A DNA stretch of 64,000 nt, taken from positions 1,799,001 through 1,863,000 of the forward strand of contig NC_007760.1 of NCBI RefSeq assembly GCF_000013385.1, written 5' to 3'. Shown here in pieces: positions 8,955 to 20,147 of the stretch. Source of the DNA: Anaeromyxobacter dehalogenans 2CP-C. GTDB lineage: Bacteria > Myxococcota > Myxococcia > Myxococcales > Anaeromyxobacteraceae. Under the pieces are notes generated by a model that saw nothing but the letters and a program-made list of their open reading frames with translations, made no database searches and was not told the DNA's origin. The translations under genes and the position numbers were made by a program. Position 1 is the stretch's first letter. Each line of letters begins with the position of its first letter.

Positions 8955-9242
8955 ATGACGAACCGGGCCGATCCCACGCCGCCGGCCGCGCCGGCGCTCG
9001 AGTACCCGCTCCGCTACACCTTCAAGGTGATGGGGCTGGCGGCCGACGACTTCGCCGAGCACGCGCGGCGGCTGGTGGCCCGCGGCGTGGGCGAGGCCCC
9101 GGCGATCGACGTGACCGTTCGCGCCTCGTCGGGCGGGAAGTACCACTCGGTGAGCGTGGCGGTGCGGCTGGAGTCGGAGGCGCAGCGGCGCGCGGTCTAC
9201 CAGCTGCTCTGGCAGGACGAGCGCGTCGTCTACTACCTGTGA
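8955..9242 (+). CDS. DUF493 (YbeD-like) protein
   Basis: A 95-residue protein of the DUF493/YbeD family, small ferredoxin-fold proteins of unknown role that in enteric bacteria lie near lipoate genes. Recognisable features are YPLRYTFKVMGLAADDF near the start, SSGGKYHSVSVAVRLES in the middle and LLWQDERVVYYL at the end. The ATG at 8955 is preferred over a TTG three codons earlier. The gene stands alone between the repeat block and a convergent lipid kinase-like gene, 7 bp from that gene's stop. Confidence 0.8.
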   Translation: MTNRADPTPPAAPALEYPLRYTFKVMGLAADDFAEHARRLVARGVGEAPAIDVTVRASSGGKYHSVSVAVRLESEAQRRAVYQLLWQDERVVYYL

Positions 9243-9249
9243 CCGCCGC

Positions 9250-10329
9250 TCAGGCGACGGCGCAGGGGGTGCCGAAGTCCACCAGGTCCACCGGCCGCGG
9301 CGCCATCCCGAACGTCAGCTCGTCGCGCCAGCCCTCGGCGTCGCCGCCGATCTGCAGCGGCATCGGCTTCTCGAAGCGCATGGCCACGCGGTCGGCGTGG
9401 AAGTCGAGCAGCCCGCGGTGCGCGAAGCGGCCGGACCAGATGCTCGGGACGCTGGTGAGCAGCGTGCGGATGGGGATGGCGGTGGCCACCCGGACCTGCA
9501 TCATGCCCGGCGCCTGCTCGGCGAACGGGAAGGCGCGCAGGCCGAGGCCGTAGTACGGGACGGTGCTCGCGGCGGCCATCATGCACGGGCCGGCGTAGAG
9601 CAGCTCGCCGTGGGCGATGGGGCGGCCGACGCGGTTGCCGCGCCCGTCGAGGCGCCAGGCCGGGCGGCCCACGTTCACGATCTCGCAGTAGGTGGGGCGC
9701 CGCTCGACCAGGCACCGCGGCGCGGAGCGCAGCGCGATGGCGAGGCCGTAGCCGCTCGCGCCCAGGCCCAGGCGCCGGAGCGGCGTGCCGGCGAGCTGCG
9801 ACTTCAGCCAGATGTAGTCGTTCAGCACGGCGGCGTCGATGCCGACGCCCGCGAACGGGGTGAGGCGGTCGCCGCAGGAGACGAGGTCGAGGCGGCGGAC
9901 GCGGCCGACCTCGCCGCGGACGAACCGGAGCAGGTCCTGCACGTGCCGCCGCGGGGTCGCGCCCACCACGCCGGCCACCGCGTTGCCGGTCCCGAGGGCG
10001 AGCACGCCGAAGCAGGGCGGCCGGGCCGCGCGCCGCTCCGCGCTCTCGAGGATCCGGTTCACCCAGGACACGAACGTCCCGTCGCCGCCGCCCGTGAACA
10101 CCGTGCGGTAGCGCCGGGTCACCACCTCGTCGGCGATGGCCGCGGCCTCGTCGGCGCAGCGCGACACGAAGAGGTGCTCGTCCGGCAGCACCGAGGAGAG
10201 CGCGCGGCGCACGCCGGGCGTCACCTGCTTCGCGTTCGCGTTGAGGAGGACGGCCACGTCGGCGCCCGGCGGGGCGAACGGCTGTTCGAACCCGTGGGAC
10301 CGCTCGGCGGTGGCGACCATTCGAAGCAT
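9250..10329 (-). CDS. Diacylglycerol/sphingosine kinase-family protein
   Basis: A 359-residue protein with a DAGK catalytic domain: LLNANAKQV near the N-terminus, the nucleotide-binding FTGGGDGTF motif at about residues 90-98, GVLALGTGNAVAGVVG, and a C-terminal part with LDFHADRVAMRFEKPMPLQIGGDAEG matching the family ending (IDGE-like). It probably phosphorylates a lipid such as diacylglycerol; the true substrate is unknown. The ATG at 10329 is chosen because AAGGGA precedes it at good spacing. It is divergent from dnaK. Confidence 0.85.
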   Translation of the reverse strand: MLRMVATAERSHGFEQPFAPPGADVAVLLNANAKQVTPGVRRALSSVLPDEHLFVSRCADEAAAIADEVVTRRYRTVFTGGGDGTFVSWVNRILESAERRAARPPCFGVLALGTGNAVAGVVGATPRRHVQDLLRFVRGEVGRVRRLDLVSCGDRLTPFAGVGIDAAVLNDYIWLKSQLAGTPLRRLGLGASGYGLAIALRSAPRCLVERRPTYCEIVNVGRPAWRLDGRGNRVGRPIAHGELLYAGPCMMAAASTVPYYGLGLRAFPFAEQAPGMMQVRVATAIPIRTLLTSVPSIWSGRFAHRGLLDFHADRVAMRFEKPMPLQIGGDAEGWRDELTFGMAPRPVDLVDFGTPCAVA

Positions 10330-10384
10330 GGAGTTCCCTTGCGAGGCTGTGACGCGGATGTCCGGGTTCCCTGAGCAAGCAGGG

Positions 10385-10418
10385 TGCCACGGCGCGTCAC
10401 CATGGCAAAACCGTGGCA
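10385..10418. promoter_or_regulatory. Inverted repeat between the lipid kinase gene and dnaK
   Basis: TGCCACGG (10385-10392) and its perfect complement CCGTGGCA (10411-10418) flank an 18-bp loop in the divergent promoter region. It could be an operator or an RNA hairpin; no CIRCE element (the HrcA site) is visible. Confidence 0.45.
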
Positions 10419-10552
10419 TCCCGGCAGCTTATTCGCCTGTGCGGCAGCCTGTGCGGGGAGCGTGGGACGCGTCGCCCGGGTGGCAGTGCGTCGCGCGCTA
10501 CGCAGCGCGCCGTCGCCCGCCCGCCGGGGCGCCGGGGGCGCGAGCGCGCCGT

Positions 10553-10580
10553 TTGACAGGGTTCGCCGCGGACTTACGTT
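10553..10580 (+). promoter_or_regulatory. Sigma-70-like promoter of dnaK
   Basis: A perfect -35 TTGACA (10553-10558), a 16-bp spacer and TACGTT (10575-10580) lie 28 bp before the dnaK start; AGGAGG at 10592-10597 is the ribosome binding site. It looks like a housekeeping rather than heat-shock promoter. Confidence 0.65.
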
Positions 10581-10608
10581 GCCCCCCGTCCAGGAGGACT
10601 TTCGAACC

Positions 10609-12507
<1,899 letters not shown>

Positions 12508-12526
12508 CGCGGCACCGCCGCGTGGA

Positions 12527-12559
12527 GACGGGCCGCCTGGCGCCGCCGGGCGGCCCGTC
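12527..12559 (+). terminator. Hairpin after dnaK, probable terminator
   Basis: A perfect 11-bp stem (GACGGGCCGCC, 12527-12537, with GGCGGCCCGTC, 12549-12559) begins 20 bp after the dnaK stop. There is no clear T-run, so termination may be weak or protein-assisted. Confidence 0.5.
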
Positions 12560-12654
12560 GTGCGTCCGGCGTCCGGGCGGGGCGGGCCGGGGCGCCGCGC
12601 GTCGAGCTCCAGCGCGCCTCGCTTTTCGGGCGCCCCCGCCTTAATGTCGCGCCC

Positions 12655-13596
12655 GTGCACCTCACGGTCCTGTCGCGCTCGAGCGAGATCTACACCACGC
12701 GCCGCCTGGTCGAGGCGGCGCGCGCCCGCGGGGTCCGCTCGCGGGTCGTCGATCCGCTCGAGGTGGAGATGGGGCTGTTCGACCAGGCGCCGCAGGCCTA
12801 CTGGCGCGGCAAGCGCTTCCCGCGCACCGACGTGGTCGTGCCGCGGATCGGCCTGTCCATCCACCAGTACGGCCTCTCGGTGGTGAACCAGCTCGAGCTG
12901 CTCGGGATCCCGGCGCTGAACGGCGCCTACGGCATCGCCGCCAGCCGCAACAAGATGCGCAGCCTGCAGATGCTCTCCGCCGCCGGCGTGCCGGTGCCGC
13001 GCACCGTCATGGCCAGCGACCCCTCCGGCCTGAAGGACATGGCGCGGCTGGTGGGCGGCGTCCCGGTGCTGGTGAAGCTGCTCTCCACCAGCGAGAAGTC
13101 GGGCGTGATGATCTGCGAGACGCTGCAGTCGCTGGAGGCGGCGCTCGAGGCCATCCTGGGCCTCGGCCAGAACATCGTGGTGCAGCAGTACCTGAAGGGC
13201 GCGAAGGGGCGGGACCTGCGCGCCCTGGTGGTGGGCGGCGAGGTCATCGCGGCGATGCGGCGGCGGCCGCCGGTCGGCCGCTTCTCGCGCAACCTGCGGC
13301 GCGGCGCGCAGTTCGAGCAGGTGAGCCTGCCGCCCGCCTACGCGCGGGCCGCCGCGCAGGCGGCCCGGGTGCTCCAGCTCGAGGTCTGCGCGGTGGACAT
13401 GCTCGACGTGAAGGGCACGCCGCGGGTCTTCGAGGTGAACTCCTCGCCCTCCATCCGCGAGGCGGAGACCGCGTGCGGCGTGGACGCCGCCGGGCGGATC
13501 GTGGAGCGCGCCATGGCGCTGGTGCGCCGCGGGAGCGCCCCGGCCGGCGCGGGGCGGCGCCGGCGCGACGGCGCGGCCGCGGCGGCGCGTCCCTGA
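12655..13596 (+). CDS. RimK-family ATP-grasp ligase
   Basis: A 313-residue ATP-grasp enzyme similar to RimK, which adds glutamate to ribosomal protein S6 or makes related amide bonds. Visible features are a RimK N-terminal fold (VLSRSSEIYTTRRLVEAA, VVVPRIG), the SRNKMRSLQMLSAAGVPVPRT segment, the ATP-binding VLVKLLSTSEKSGV, VVQQYLKGAKGRDLRALVVGG and the metal-binding VFEVNSSPSIREAE. The start is a GTG. The last 25 residues are Arg/Ala-rich and probably unstructured. It is a single-gene unit after dnaK, so the substrate cannot be inferred from context. Confidence 0.85.
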   Translation: MHLTVLSRSSEIYTTRRLVEAARARGVRSRVVDPLEVEMGLFDQAPQAYWRGKRFPRTDVVVPRIGLSIHQYGLSVVNQLELLGIPALNGAYGIAASRNKMRSLQMLSAAGVPVPRTVMASDPSGLKDMARLVGGVPVLVKLLSTSEKSGVMICETLQSLEAALEAILGLGQNIVVQQYLKGAKGRDLRALVVGGEVIAAMRRRPPVGRFSRNLRRGAQFEQVSLPPAYARAAAQAARVLQLEVCAVDMLDVKGTPRVFEVNSSPSIREAETACGVDAAGRIVERAMALVRRGSAPAGAGRRRRDGAAAAARP

Positions 13597-13638
13597 ATGC
13601 GTGGCCGGCCCCGGCCGTCCCTGGTATAGAGCCCGACC

Positions 13639-14064
13639 ATGCGCACCCTCGCACTCGCCCTCGCGCTCCTGCTCGCCCCCGCGGCGTCCCGCGCCGACGC
13701 GGCGTCCGACGCCGCCGCGAAGAGCTACCGGATCGACACCGAGGGCACCACGCGGTCGGTGAAGGCCGGCGCGGCCGGCAAGCTGGTGATCTCGATCGTC
13801 CCGGTGGCGGGCACGCACGTGCACCCGCAGGCGCCGCTCAAGATCACGCTCTCGGCGACGCCGGGGCTCACGCTCTCCAAGGACCGGCTCGGCCACAAGG
13901 ACGCGGTGGACCCGAAGGCGGAGGGGCCGCGCTTCGAGGTGCCGTTCACCGCGGCCCAGGCCGGCGTCCAGGAGGCGCGGGCGAAGGTGGACTTCTTCAT
14001 CTGCTCCGACCAGTGGTGCGTGAAGCAGGCGCGCGACGTGTCGGTCCCGGTCAAGGTCGAGTAG
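13639..14064 (+). CDS. Small secreted protein with CxxxxC motif (DsbD N-domain-like)
   Basis: A 141-residue protein with a clear signal peptide (RTLALALALLLAPAASRADA) and a beta-rich mature part of about 120 residues. Near the C-terminus it carries FFICSDQWCVKQ, a pair of cysteines four residues apart. A pair in this context resembles the N-terminal periplasmic domain of DsbD and related thiol carriers, but the likeness is weak and no transmembrane partner is adjacent. It lies 5 bp before an rRNA methyltransferase gene and is probably cotranscribed with it. Confidence 0.7.
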   Translation: MRTLALALALLLAPAASRADAASDAAAKSYRIDTEGTTRSVKAGAAGKLVISIVPVAGTHVHPQAPLKITLSATPGLTLSKDRLGHKDAVDPKAEGPRFEVPFTAAQAGVQEARAKVDFFICSDQWCVKQARDVSVPVKVE

Positions 14065-14069
14065 GCGCG

Positions 14070-14840
14070 ATGCGCGTCGTCTACGGCGTGAACCAGGTGC
14101 GCGAGCTGCTCCGCGCCGGGGGCGGCGACGTCGCCGAGGTGTGGCTGGCCGAGGGCGGCACCCGCGGCGCGGCGTTCGCGGAGCTGGAGCGGCTCGGGCG
14201 GGGGGCCGGCGCCAAGGTGCGCGCGGCGCCGCGCGCCAAGCTCGACCGGCTGGCCGGCACCGACCGGCACCAGGGCGTGGTCGCGGTGGTGGCCGACTTC
14301 CGCTACGCGGAGCTGGAGGACCTGCTCGCGCGCGCGCAGGCCAGCGGGCGCCCGCCGCTCCTGGTGGTGCTCGACGGCGTCGAGGACCCGCACAACCTCG
14401 GGGCCATCATCCGTTCGGCGCACGCGCTCGGCGCGCACGGCGTCGTCATCCCGCGCGACCGCGCGGTGGGCGTCACGCCGGCGGTGGCGAAGGCCTCGGC
14501 CGGCGCGGTGGAGCGCTGCCCGGTGGCGCGCGTCACCAACGTCGCGAAGACGCTCGAGCGGCTGAAGGAGGCGGGCATCTGGTCGGTCGCGTTCGCCGCC
14601 GACGGCGAGCGCGCCCTCGGCGAGGTCGATCTGAAGGGGCCGACCGCGCTCGTCCTGGGCAGCGAGGGGGAGGGGCTGCGGCCGCTGGTGCGCCGCACCT
14701 GCGACCTCTCCGCGCGGATCCCCATGTCGGGTGATCTCGACAGCTTGTCGGTCTCCGCGTCGGCCGCGGTCGCCCTCTACGAGGCCGCGCGGCAGCGCGC
14801 GGGCACCCCGTCGAAATCAGCGGTCGAAATGCGTCCTTGA
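14070..14840 (+). CDS. rlmB: SpoU-family 23S rRNA 2'-O-methyltransferase (RlmB-like)
   Basis: A 256-residue SPOUT methyltransferase that would methylate the 2'-hydroxyl of a guanosine in 23S rRNA (G2251 in E. coli). It has the small N-terminal substrate domain (VVYGVNQVRELLRAG, HQGVVAVV) and the three knot motifs: LDGVEDPHNLGAIIRSA, LVLGSEGEGL and IPMSGDLDSLSVSASAAVALYEAARQR. Size is typical. The -35 element of the downstream tRNA promoter overlaps its stop codon. Exact target position is inferred from family similarity only. Confidence 0.88.
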   Translation: MRVVYGVNQVRELLRAGGGDVAEVWLAEGGTRGAAFAELERLGRGAGAKVRAAPRAKLDRLAGTDRHQGVVAVVADFRYAELEDLLARAQASGRPPLLVVLDGVEDPHNLGAIIRSAHALGAHGVVIPRDRAVGVTPAVAKASAGAVERCPVARVTNVAKTLERLKEAGIWSVAFAADGERALGEVDLKGPTALVLGSEGEGLRPLVRRTCDLSARIPMSGDLDSLSVSASAAVALYEAARQRAGTPSKSAVEMRP

Positions 14841-14864
14841 CAAGATGGGGCCACTCATTTTAAA
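14837..14864 (+). promoter_or_regulatory. Promoter of the tRNA-tufB operon
   Basis: TTGACA (14837-14842), a 16-bp spacer and TTTAAA (14859-14864), in a short AT-rich stretch, lie about 80 bp before the first tRNA. The -35 box overlaps the end of the methyltransferase gene. This is one of the best sigma-70 matches in the window, as expected for a stable-RNA operon. Confidence 0.7.
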
Positions 14865-14944
14865 GACCGCCCTCCACAACGGACGGCGGTGGTTCGCCCG
14901 AGCCGTGCCCGAGGGATGACGGTCGTGGATTCGGGAAGGATTTT

Positions 14945-15017
14945 GCTGGCGTAGCTCAGCTGGTAGAGCAGCTGCCTTGTAAGCAGCAGGTCGCGGGTTC
15001 GAATCCCACCGCCAGCT
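14945..15017 (+). tRNA. tRNA-Thr (anticodon UGU)
   Basis: Cloverleaf with acceptor GCTGGCG/CGCCAGC, D-arm GCTC...GAGC, anticodon loop CTTGTAA giving TGT, and TTCGAAT T-loop. The CCA end is not encoded. First of four clustered tRNAs matching the E. coli thrU-tyrU-glyT-thrT order. Confidence 0.97.
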
Positions 15018-15063
15018 CAGCGAGCCGTGGGGTTCACGCAGCGTCATCGAGGTGAAGACATCT

Positions 15064-15146
15064 GGAGGGGTTCCCGAGCGGCCAAAGGGAGCAGACTGTA
15101 AATCTGCCGGCTTACGCCTTCGGTGGTTCGAATCCACCCCCCTCCA
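15064..15146 (+). tRNA. tRNA-Tyr (anticodon GUA)
   Basis: Class II tRNA of 83 nt with a long variable arm, acceptor GGAGGGG/CCCCTCC, anticodon loop CTGTAAA giving GTA, and TTCGAAT T-loop. CCA is not encoded. Confidence 0.97.
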
Positions 15147-15210
15147 CTGAGCAGGACCGGATAGCAGCAACTCGCTGGGCGAGAAGCGAAGAAGAGGTTC
15201 GGGAAAACTT

Positions 15211-15286
<76 letters not shown>

Positions 15287-15308
15287 GTGAGGTCGGATCA
15301 AAGGAATT

Positions 15309-15381
<73 letters not shown>

Positions 15382-15446
15382 CTCAGTCACTCCGTCGCGG
15401 TAGCCGAGTCATCCGGCGCACGCGCCAACAGCAGGGAGCGTACCCA

Positions 15447-16637
<1,191 letters not shown>

Positions 16638-16652
16638 GGAAAGAAGGACGTC

Positions 16653-16811
16653 ATGGCCGGCAATCGCAGCATCATCACGCTCGAGTGCAAGACCTGCAAA
16701 GAGCGGAACTACACGACCACCAAGAACAAGAAGAAGACGCAGGACAAGCTCACGCTCTCCAAGTACTGCCCGCGCTGCCGCAAGCACGTGGAGCACAAGG
16801 AGACGAAGTAG
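16653..16811 (+). CDS. rpmG: 50S ribosomal protein L33
   Basis: A 52-residue ribosomal protein with the typical opening [20 protein letters not shown] and ending [18 protein letters not shown]. Four cysteines in two CxxC pairs (12/15 and 39/42) mark the zinc-binding form. It lies 15 bp after tuf with GGAAAGAAGGA as ribosome-binding region and 13 bp before tRNA-Trp, a common order in this cluster. Confidence 0.96.
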
Positions 16812-16824
16812 CCGCGCGGCACCT

Positions 16825-16900
16825 AGGCCAGTAGCTCGAACGGTAGAGCAGCGGTCTCCAAAACCGCGGGTTGGGGGTTCGAATCCCTCCTGGCCTGCCA
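16825..16900 (+). tRNA. tRNA-Trp (anticodon CCA)
   Basis: Acceptor AGGCCAG/CTGGCCT, anticodon loop CTCCAAA giving CCA, TTCGAAT T-loop, discriminator G and an encoded CCA end (16898-16900). Located between rpmG and secE as in many bacteria. Confidence 0.97.
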
Positions 16901-16909
16901 GACAGAACG

Positions 16910-16939
16910 GGGCGGGGCCGTCTGCGGGCGGCCCCGCCC
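16910..16939 (+). terminator. Strong hairpin between tRNA-Trp and secE
   Basis: An 11-bp perfect GC stem (GGGCGGGGCCG, 16910-16920, with CGGCCCCGCCC, 16929-16939) starts 9 bp after the tRNA. With no T-run it may be a partial terminator or a 3'-processing signal for the tRNA. Confidence 0.45.
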
Positions 16940-16962
16940 TCCGAAGCCGAAGGTCGAGGGTC

Positions 16963-17355
16963 ATGGACAACGTCGGCGGGGTCGATCAGCCGAAGCGCGT
17001 CGTAGCGATCTTCTACGTGCTCGCGGCCATCGCGCTGGGGATCTTCCTGGAGAAGGTCCTCGAGCTGTCGCTCGGGTACGCGGGCGTCAACGACTTCGCG
17101 GTGTTCAGCGACTGGACGCTGTCCACGGTGGCGGGCTTCGCGCTCGCCATCGCGACCGCGGTGGTGGTCTGGCGGATCCCGAAGACGCAGCAGGTGTCGC
17201 TGGAGGTGGCGCTCGAGCTCCGGCGGGTCACCTGGCCGACCATGCGCGAGACGCGCGCCGCCACCGTGGCGGTGATCGTCGCGTCCGCCGTGGCGGCGGT
17301 CATCCTCGGTCTCTTCGACCTCGTCTGGAGCTGGCTGAGCTCGAAGATCTACTGA
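16963..17355 (+). CDS. secE: Preprotein translocase subunit SecE
   Basis: A 130-residue SecE, part of the SecYEG channel. Two N-terminal hydrophobic segments (about 13-32 and 54-73) precede the conserved amphipathic [13 protein letters not shown] motif and the essential C-terminal membrane helix ([21 protein letters not shown]). It is longer than the minimal single-helix SecE and of the three-helix E. coli type. It lies directly before nusG, the universal order. Confidence 0.96.
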   Translation: MDNVGGVDQPKRVVAIFYVLAAIALGIFLEKVLELSLGYAGVNDFAVFSDWTLSTVAGFALAIATAVVVWRIPKTQQVSLEVALELRRVTWPTMRETRAATVAVIVASAVAAVILGLFDLVWSWLSSKIY

Positions 17356-17465
17356 GGTCCCCGCGTTCTTCGCGGCCGGGACGGAGCCGCGGCGGTTGGG
17401 GGCCGCCAGCACGGCTCCATCGGCGTTTTCTGGAATCGACGCGCGGGCGACGGAACGGAGCGGTC

Positions 17466-18005
17466 ATGGCGAAGAAGTGGTACGTCGTCCACACCTACTC
17501 GGGGTTCGAGAACAAGGTGAAGAAGTCGCTCGACGAGCGCATCCGGCAGCACGCGCTGCAGGACTCGTTCGGCGAGGTGCTCATCCCGATGGAGGTGGTC
17601 CAGGAGATGGTGAAGGGGGAGAAGAAGACCTCCAAGCGGAAGTTCTTCCCCGGCTACATCCTGGTGAACATGGAGATGAACCTGCAGACCTGGCACCTCG
17701 TGAAGGGGACGCCGAAGGTCACCGGGTTCGTGGGCAACGCCAAGACGCCGGACCAGGTCCCGGCGGTGTCCGACATCGAGGTGCAGCGCCTCACCACCCA
17801 GATCTCCGAGGGCTCGCTCAAGCCGAAGCCCAAGGTGCAGTTCGAGGAGGGCGACTCGGTCCGCGTGACCGACGGCCCGTTCTCGAACTTCAACGGCACC
17901 GTCGAGGAGGTCAAGCCGGACAAGGGCAAGCTCCGGGTGCTGGTCTCGATCTTCGGCCGCGCCACGCCGGTCGAGCTCGACTTCATGCAGGTGGAGAAGA
18001 CCTAG
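17466..18005 (+). CDS. nusG: Transcription termination/antitermination protein NusG
   Basis: A 179-residue NusG. The N-terminal NGN domain starts [20 protein letters not shown] and contains the RNA-polymerase-binding GYILVNMEM segment; the C-terminal KOW domain (about 125-179) reads [24 protein letters not shown]. It couples polymerase to the ribosome or Rho. It sits between secE and rplK. Confidence 0.97.
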   Translation: MAKKWYVVHTYSGFENKVKKSLDERIRQHALQDSFGEVLIPMEVVQEMVKGEKKTSKRKFFPGYILVNMEMNLQTWHLVKGTPKVTGFVGNAKTPDQVPAVSDIEVQRLTTQISEGSLKPKPKVQFEEGDSVRVTDGPFSNFNGTVEEVKPDKGKLRVLVSIFGRATPVELDFMQVEKT

Positions 18006-18016
18006 CCTTTGCAGGG

Positions 18017-18038
18017 CCCCGCGGCGTCCGCCGCGGGG
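18017..18038 (+). other. Hairpin between nusG and rplK
   Basis: CCCCGCGGC (18017-18025), loop GTCC, GCCGCGGGG (18030-18038). Perfect 9-bp stem 11 bp after nusG, without a T-run. It may be an attenuator or mRNA-processing site ahead of the L11 operon. Confidence 0.45.
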
Positions 18039-18092
18039 GGAACGACGGCGTGGGAGAGCGATGAGCTCGCTTGCACCACGCGAGGAGCAACG

Positions 18093-18539
18093 ATGAAGAA
18101 GGTCACGGGACAGATCAAGCTGCAGCTCCCCGCCGGAAAGGCGAACCCGGCCCCGCCCGTGGGCCCGGCGCTCGGCCAGCACGGCGTCAACATCATGGAG
18201 TTCTGCAAGCAGTTCAACGCGGCGACGCAGGCCCAGGCGAAGGAAGCCCTCATCATCCCGGTCATCATCACGGTGTACCAGGACCGGTCCTTCACCTTCG
18301 TCCTGAAGACCCCGCCCGCCGCGATCCTCCTCAAGAAGGCGGCCGGCCTCCACACGGAGAAGAAGAAGGGCTCCGGCGCGCACAAGCCCGGCAAGGAGAA
18401 GGTCGGGCAGGTGACGCGCAAGCAGGTGGAGCAGATCGCGAAGACCAAGATGCAGGACATGACGGCGGGCACCCTGGAGGCCGCGATGCGGACCGTCGAG
18501 GGGACCGCCCTGTCCATGGGCATCGAGATCGTCGGCTAG
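18093..18539 (+). CDS. rplK: 50S ribosomal protein L11
   Basis: A 148-residue L11, part of the GTPase-associated centre. It begins [20 protein letters not shown], contains [21 protein letters not shown] and ends with the RNA-binding [13 protein letters not shown] region. The ATG at 18093 follows the ribosome site GAGGAG; an upstream in-frame extension is not supported by family length. First gene of the L11-L1 pair. Confidence 0.97.
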   Translation: MKKVTGQIKLQLPAGKANPAPPVGPALGQHGVNIMEFCKQFNAATQAQAKEALIIPVIITVYQDRSFTFVLKTPPAAILLKKAAGLHTEKKKGSGAHKPGKEKVGQVTRKQVEQIAKTKMQDMTAGTLEAAMRTVEGTALSMGIEIVG

Positions 18540-18555
18540 CCGGGAGGACACGCAC

Positions 18556-19260
18556 ATGGCTCACGTTGCGAAGAAGTACAAGGCGGCCGCCGAGAAGGTG
18601 GATCGCGCCAAGCGCTACAAGCTCGACGAGGCGATGAGCCTCGTGAAGCAGACCGCCACCAAGAAGTTCGACGAGACGGTGGACGCGTCCATCAACCTGG
18701 GCGTGGACCCGAAGCACGCCGACCAGGTGGTCCGCGGCGCCGTCGTGCTGCCGCACGGCATGGGCAAGACCGTCCGCCTGGCGGTGTTCGCGAAGGGCGA
18801 CAAGGCCAAGGAGGCCCAGGAGGCCGGCGCGGACATCGTCGGCGCCGAGGACCTGGCCGAGAAGATCCAGGGCGGCTTCATGGACTTCGACAAGCTCATC
18901 GCCACCCCGGACATGATGGGCGTGGTCGGCCGCCTCGGTAAGATCCTCGGGCCCCGCGGCCTGATGCCGAACCCGAAGGTCGGCACCGTCACGATGGACC
19001 TCGCCCGCGCCGTGAAGGAGCAGAAGGCCGGCAAGGTCGAGTTCCGCGTCGAGAAGGCGGGCATCGTGCACGTGCCGTTCGGGAAGGCCTCCTTCGATCC
19101 GGAGAAGCTGAAGGCGAACTTCAGCGCGATCATGGAGGTCATCTACAAGGCGAAGCCGCAGACGGCGAAGGGCGTGTACGTCAAGAACGTCACCCTGAGC
19201 ACCACCATGGGCCCCGGCATCAAGCTGGACCTGGCGGAGCTCGCCGCGCAGCACGCGTAA
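18556..19260 (+). CDS. rplA: 50S ribosomal protein L1
   Basis: A 234-residue L1, the stalk protein that helps release deacylated tRNA and in E. coli represses its own operon by binding the L11 leader. Typical segments are [35 protein letters not shown] and [15 protein letters not shown]. It starts 16 bp after rplK with GGGAGGA as ribosome site. Confidence 0.97.
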   Translation: MAHVAKKYKAAAEKVDRAKRYKLDEAMSLVKQTATKKFDETVDASINLGVDPKHADQVVRGAVVLPHGMGKTVRLAVFAKGDKAKEAQEAGADIVGAEDLAEKIQGGFMDFDKLIATPDMMGVVGRLGKILGPRGLMPNPKVGTVTMDLARAVKEQKAGKVEFRVEKAGIVHVPFGKASFDPEKLKANFSAIMEVIYKAKPQTAKGVYVKNVTLSTTMGPGIKLDLAELAAQHA

Positions 19261-19274
19261 GCGCTTCAGGAGTT

Positions 19275-19298
19275 CCCGGCGGCAATCTCGCCGCCGGG
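19275..19298 (+). terminator. Hairpin after rplA
   Basis: CCCGGCGGC (19275-19283), loop AATCTC, GCCGCCGGG (19290-19298), a perfect 9-bp stem 14 bp after rplA. No long T-run follows, so termination is probably partial. Confidence 0.5.
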
Positions 19299-19425
19299 GT
19301 TCTGGTCCAAGACAGCGGGCCCGCTGCCACCGCTCCGGTGCGAGCGCAGTTCGGAGCGGACAGCGGCCAAGCGGATCCTCGCGGATCCGACCCGCCGAGA
19401 CGGGAACTGCGATTCACCGCAGCGT

Positions 19426-19448
19426 CCCCTGCTTGGCCAGGGGGTTTT
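19426..19448 (+). terminator. Attenuator-like terminator in the rplJ-rplL leader
   Basis: CCCCTG (19426-19431), loop CTTGGC, CAGGGG (19438-19443), then GTTTT to 19448, 82 bp before rplJ. The preceding leader (19299-19425) holds further self-complementary parts, for example CGGATCC-TCGC-GGATCCG. In many bacteria L10-L12 binds an rplJ leader and controls the operon; that role here is inference. Confidence 0.55.
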
Positions 19449-19530
19449 CGTACCGGACGTCCGGTCCGAGACCCGAACGACGCCGAGCCCGGCGCGACGC
19501 GCCGGCCGGCCGGAGAGGTGGTGAGTCAAC

Positions 19531-20055
19531 TTGAACCGGACGGAAAAAGAGCAGGTCATCGGTGAGCTCCACGAGAAGATGGCGAAGGCGAAGGCGGCCA
19601 TCGTCGCGGAGCCGAAGGGGCTGAACGTCGCGGTCGTCACGGATCTTCGCAAGAAGCTCCGCGACGCGAAGATCGACTACCGCATCGTGAAGAACACCCT
19701 CGCCGCGCGCGCCGCCAAGGGCACGCCGGTGGAGCCGGTGGCGGATCGGTTCGTGGGGCCGACGGCCCTCGTCATGTCGTACGACGACGTCGTCACCCCG
19801 GCGAAGCTCCTCGCGGACTTCATGAAGGACCGCGAGAACTTCGTCATCAGGACCGCGATCATCGAAGGCAAGGTCGTCGACGCGAAGGGCGTTCAGGCCC
19901 TCGCGAAGCTGCCGGGCCTGAAGGAGCTCCGCGGCCAGATCGCCGCGATGATCGCCCAGCCCGCGACCAAGCTCGCGCGCCTCGTCGGCACCCCTGGCCA
20001 GCAGCTGGCCCGGGTGGTCGGCGCCCGCCACGAGCAGCTCGAGAAGCAGGGTTAA
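19531..20055 (+). CDS. rplJ: 50S ribosomal protein L10
   Basis: A 174-residue L10, the base of the ribosomal stalk to which L7/L12 dimers bind through the C-terminal helix (QQLARVVGARHEQLEKQ). The N-terminal part has AIVAEPKGLNVAVVTDLRKKLRDA and RIVKNTLAARAA. The start is a TTG at 19531, preceded by GGAGAGG; no ATG or GTG is in frame nearby. A rare start fits a gene under translational feedback. A 270-bp structured leader precedes it. Confidence 0.95.
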   Translation: MNRTEKEQVIGELHEKMAKAKAAIVAEPKGLNVAVVTDLRKKLRDAKIDYRIVKNTLAARAAKGTPVEPVADRFVGPTALVMSYDDVVTPAKLLADFMKDRENFVIRTAIIEGKVVDAKGVQALAKLPGLKELRGQIAAMIAQPATKLARLVGTPGQQLARVVGARHEQLEKQG

Positions 20056-20070
20056 ACGGTACGTGAACCG

Positions 20071-20124
20071 CCCGCGCGCGGTTGCGCGGGCCAATGAGAC
20101 GCATCGGGCCGTCAGGGACGGCCC
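20071..20124 (+). other. Two hairpins in the rplJ-rplL gap
   Basis: CCCGCGC (20071-20077) pairs with GCGCGGG (20084-20090), and GGGCCGTC (20106-20113) pairs with GACGGCCC (20117-20124) around a 3-base loop. They may stabilise or process the mRNA to give the extra L7/L12 needed (several copies per ribosome). Function is inference. Confidence 0.5.
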
Positions 20125-20147
20125 GGCGGAGAGAAGAGGAAGAAGCG

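Noticed and set aside
10553-10608. HrcA/CIRCE or sigma-32 promoter at dnaK
   Set aside because: No TTAGCACTC-type inverted repeat and no sigma-32 pattern; a plain TTGACA promoter is present.
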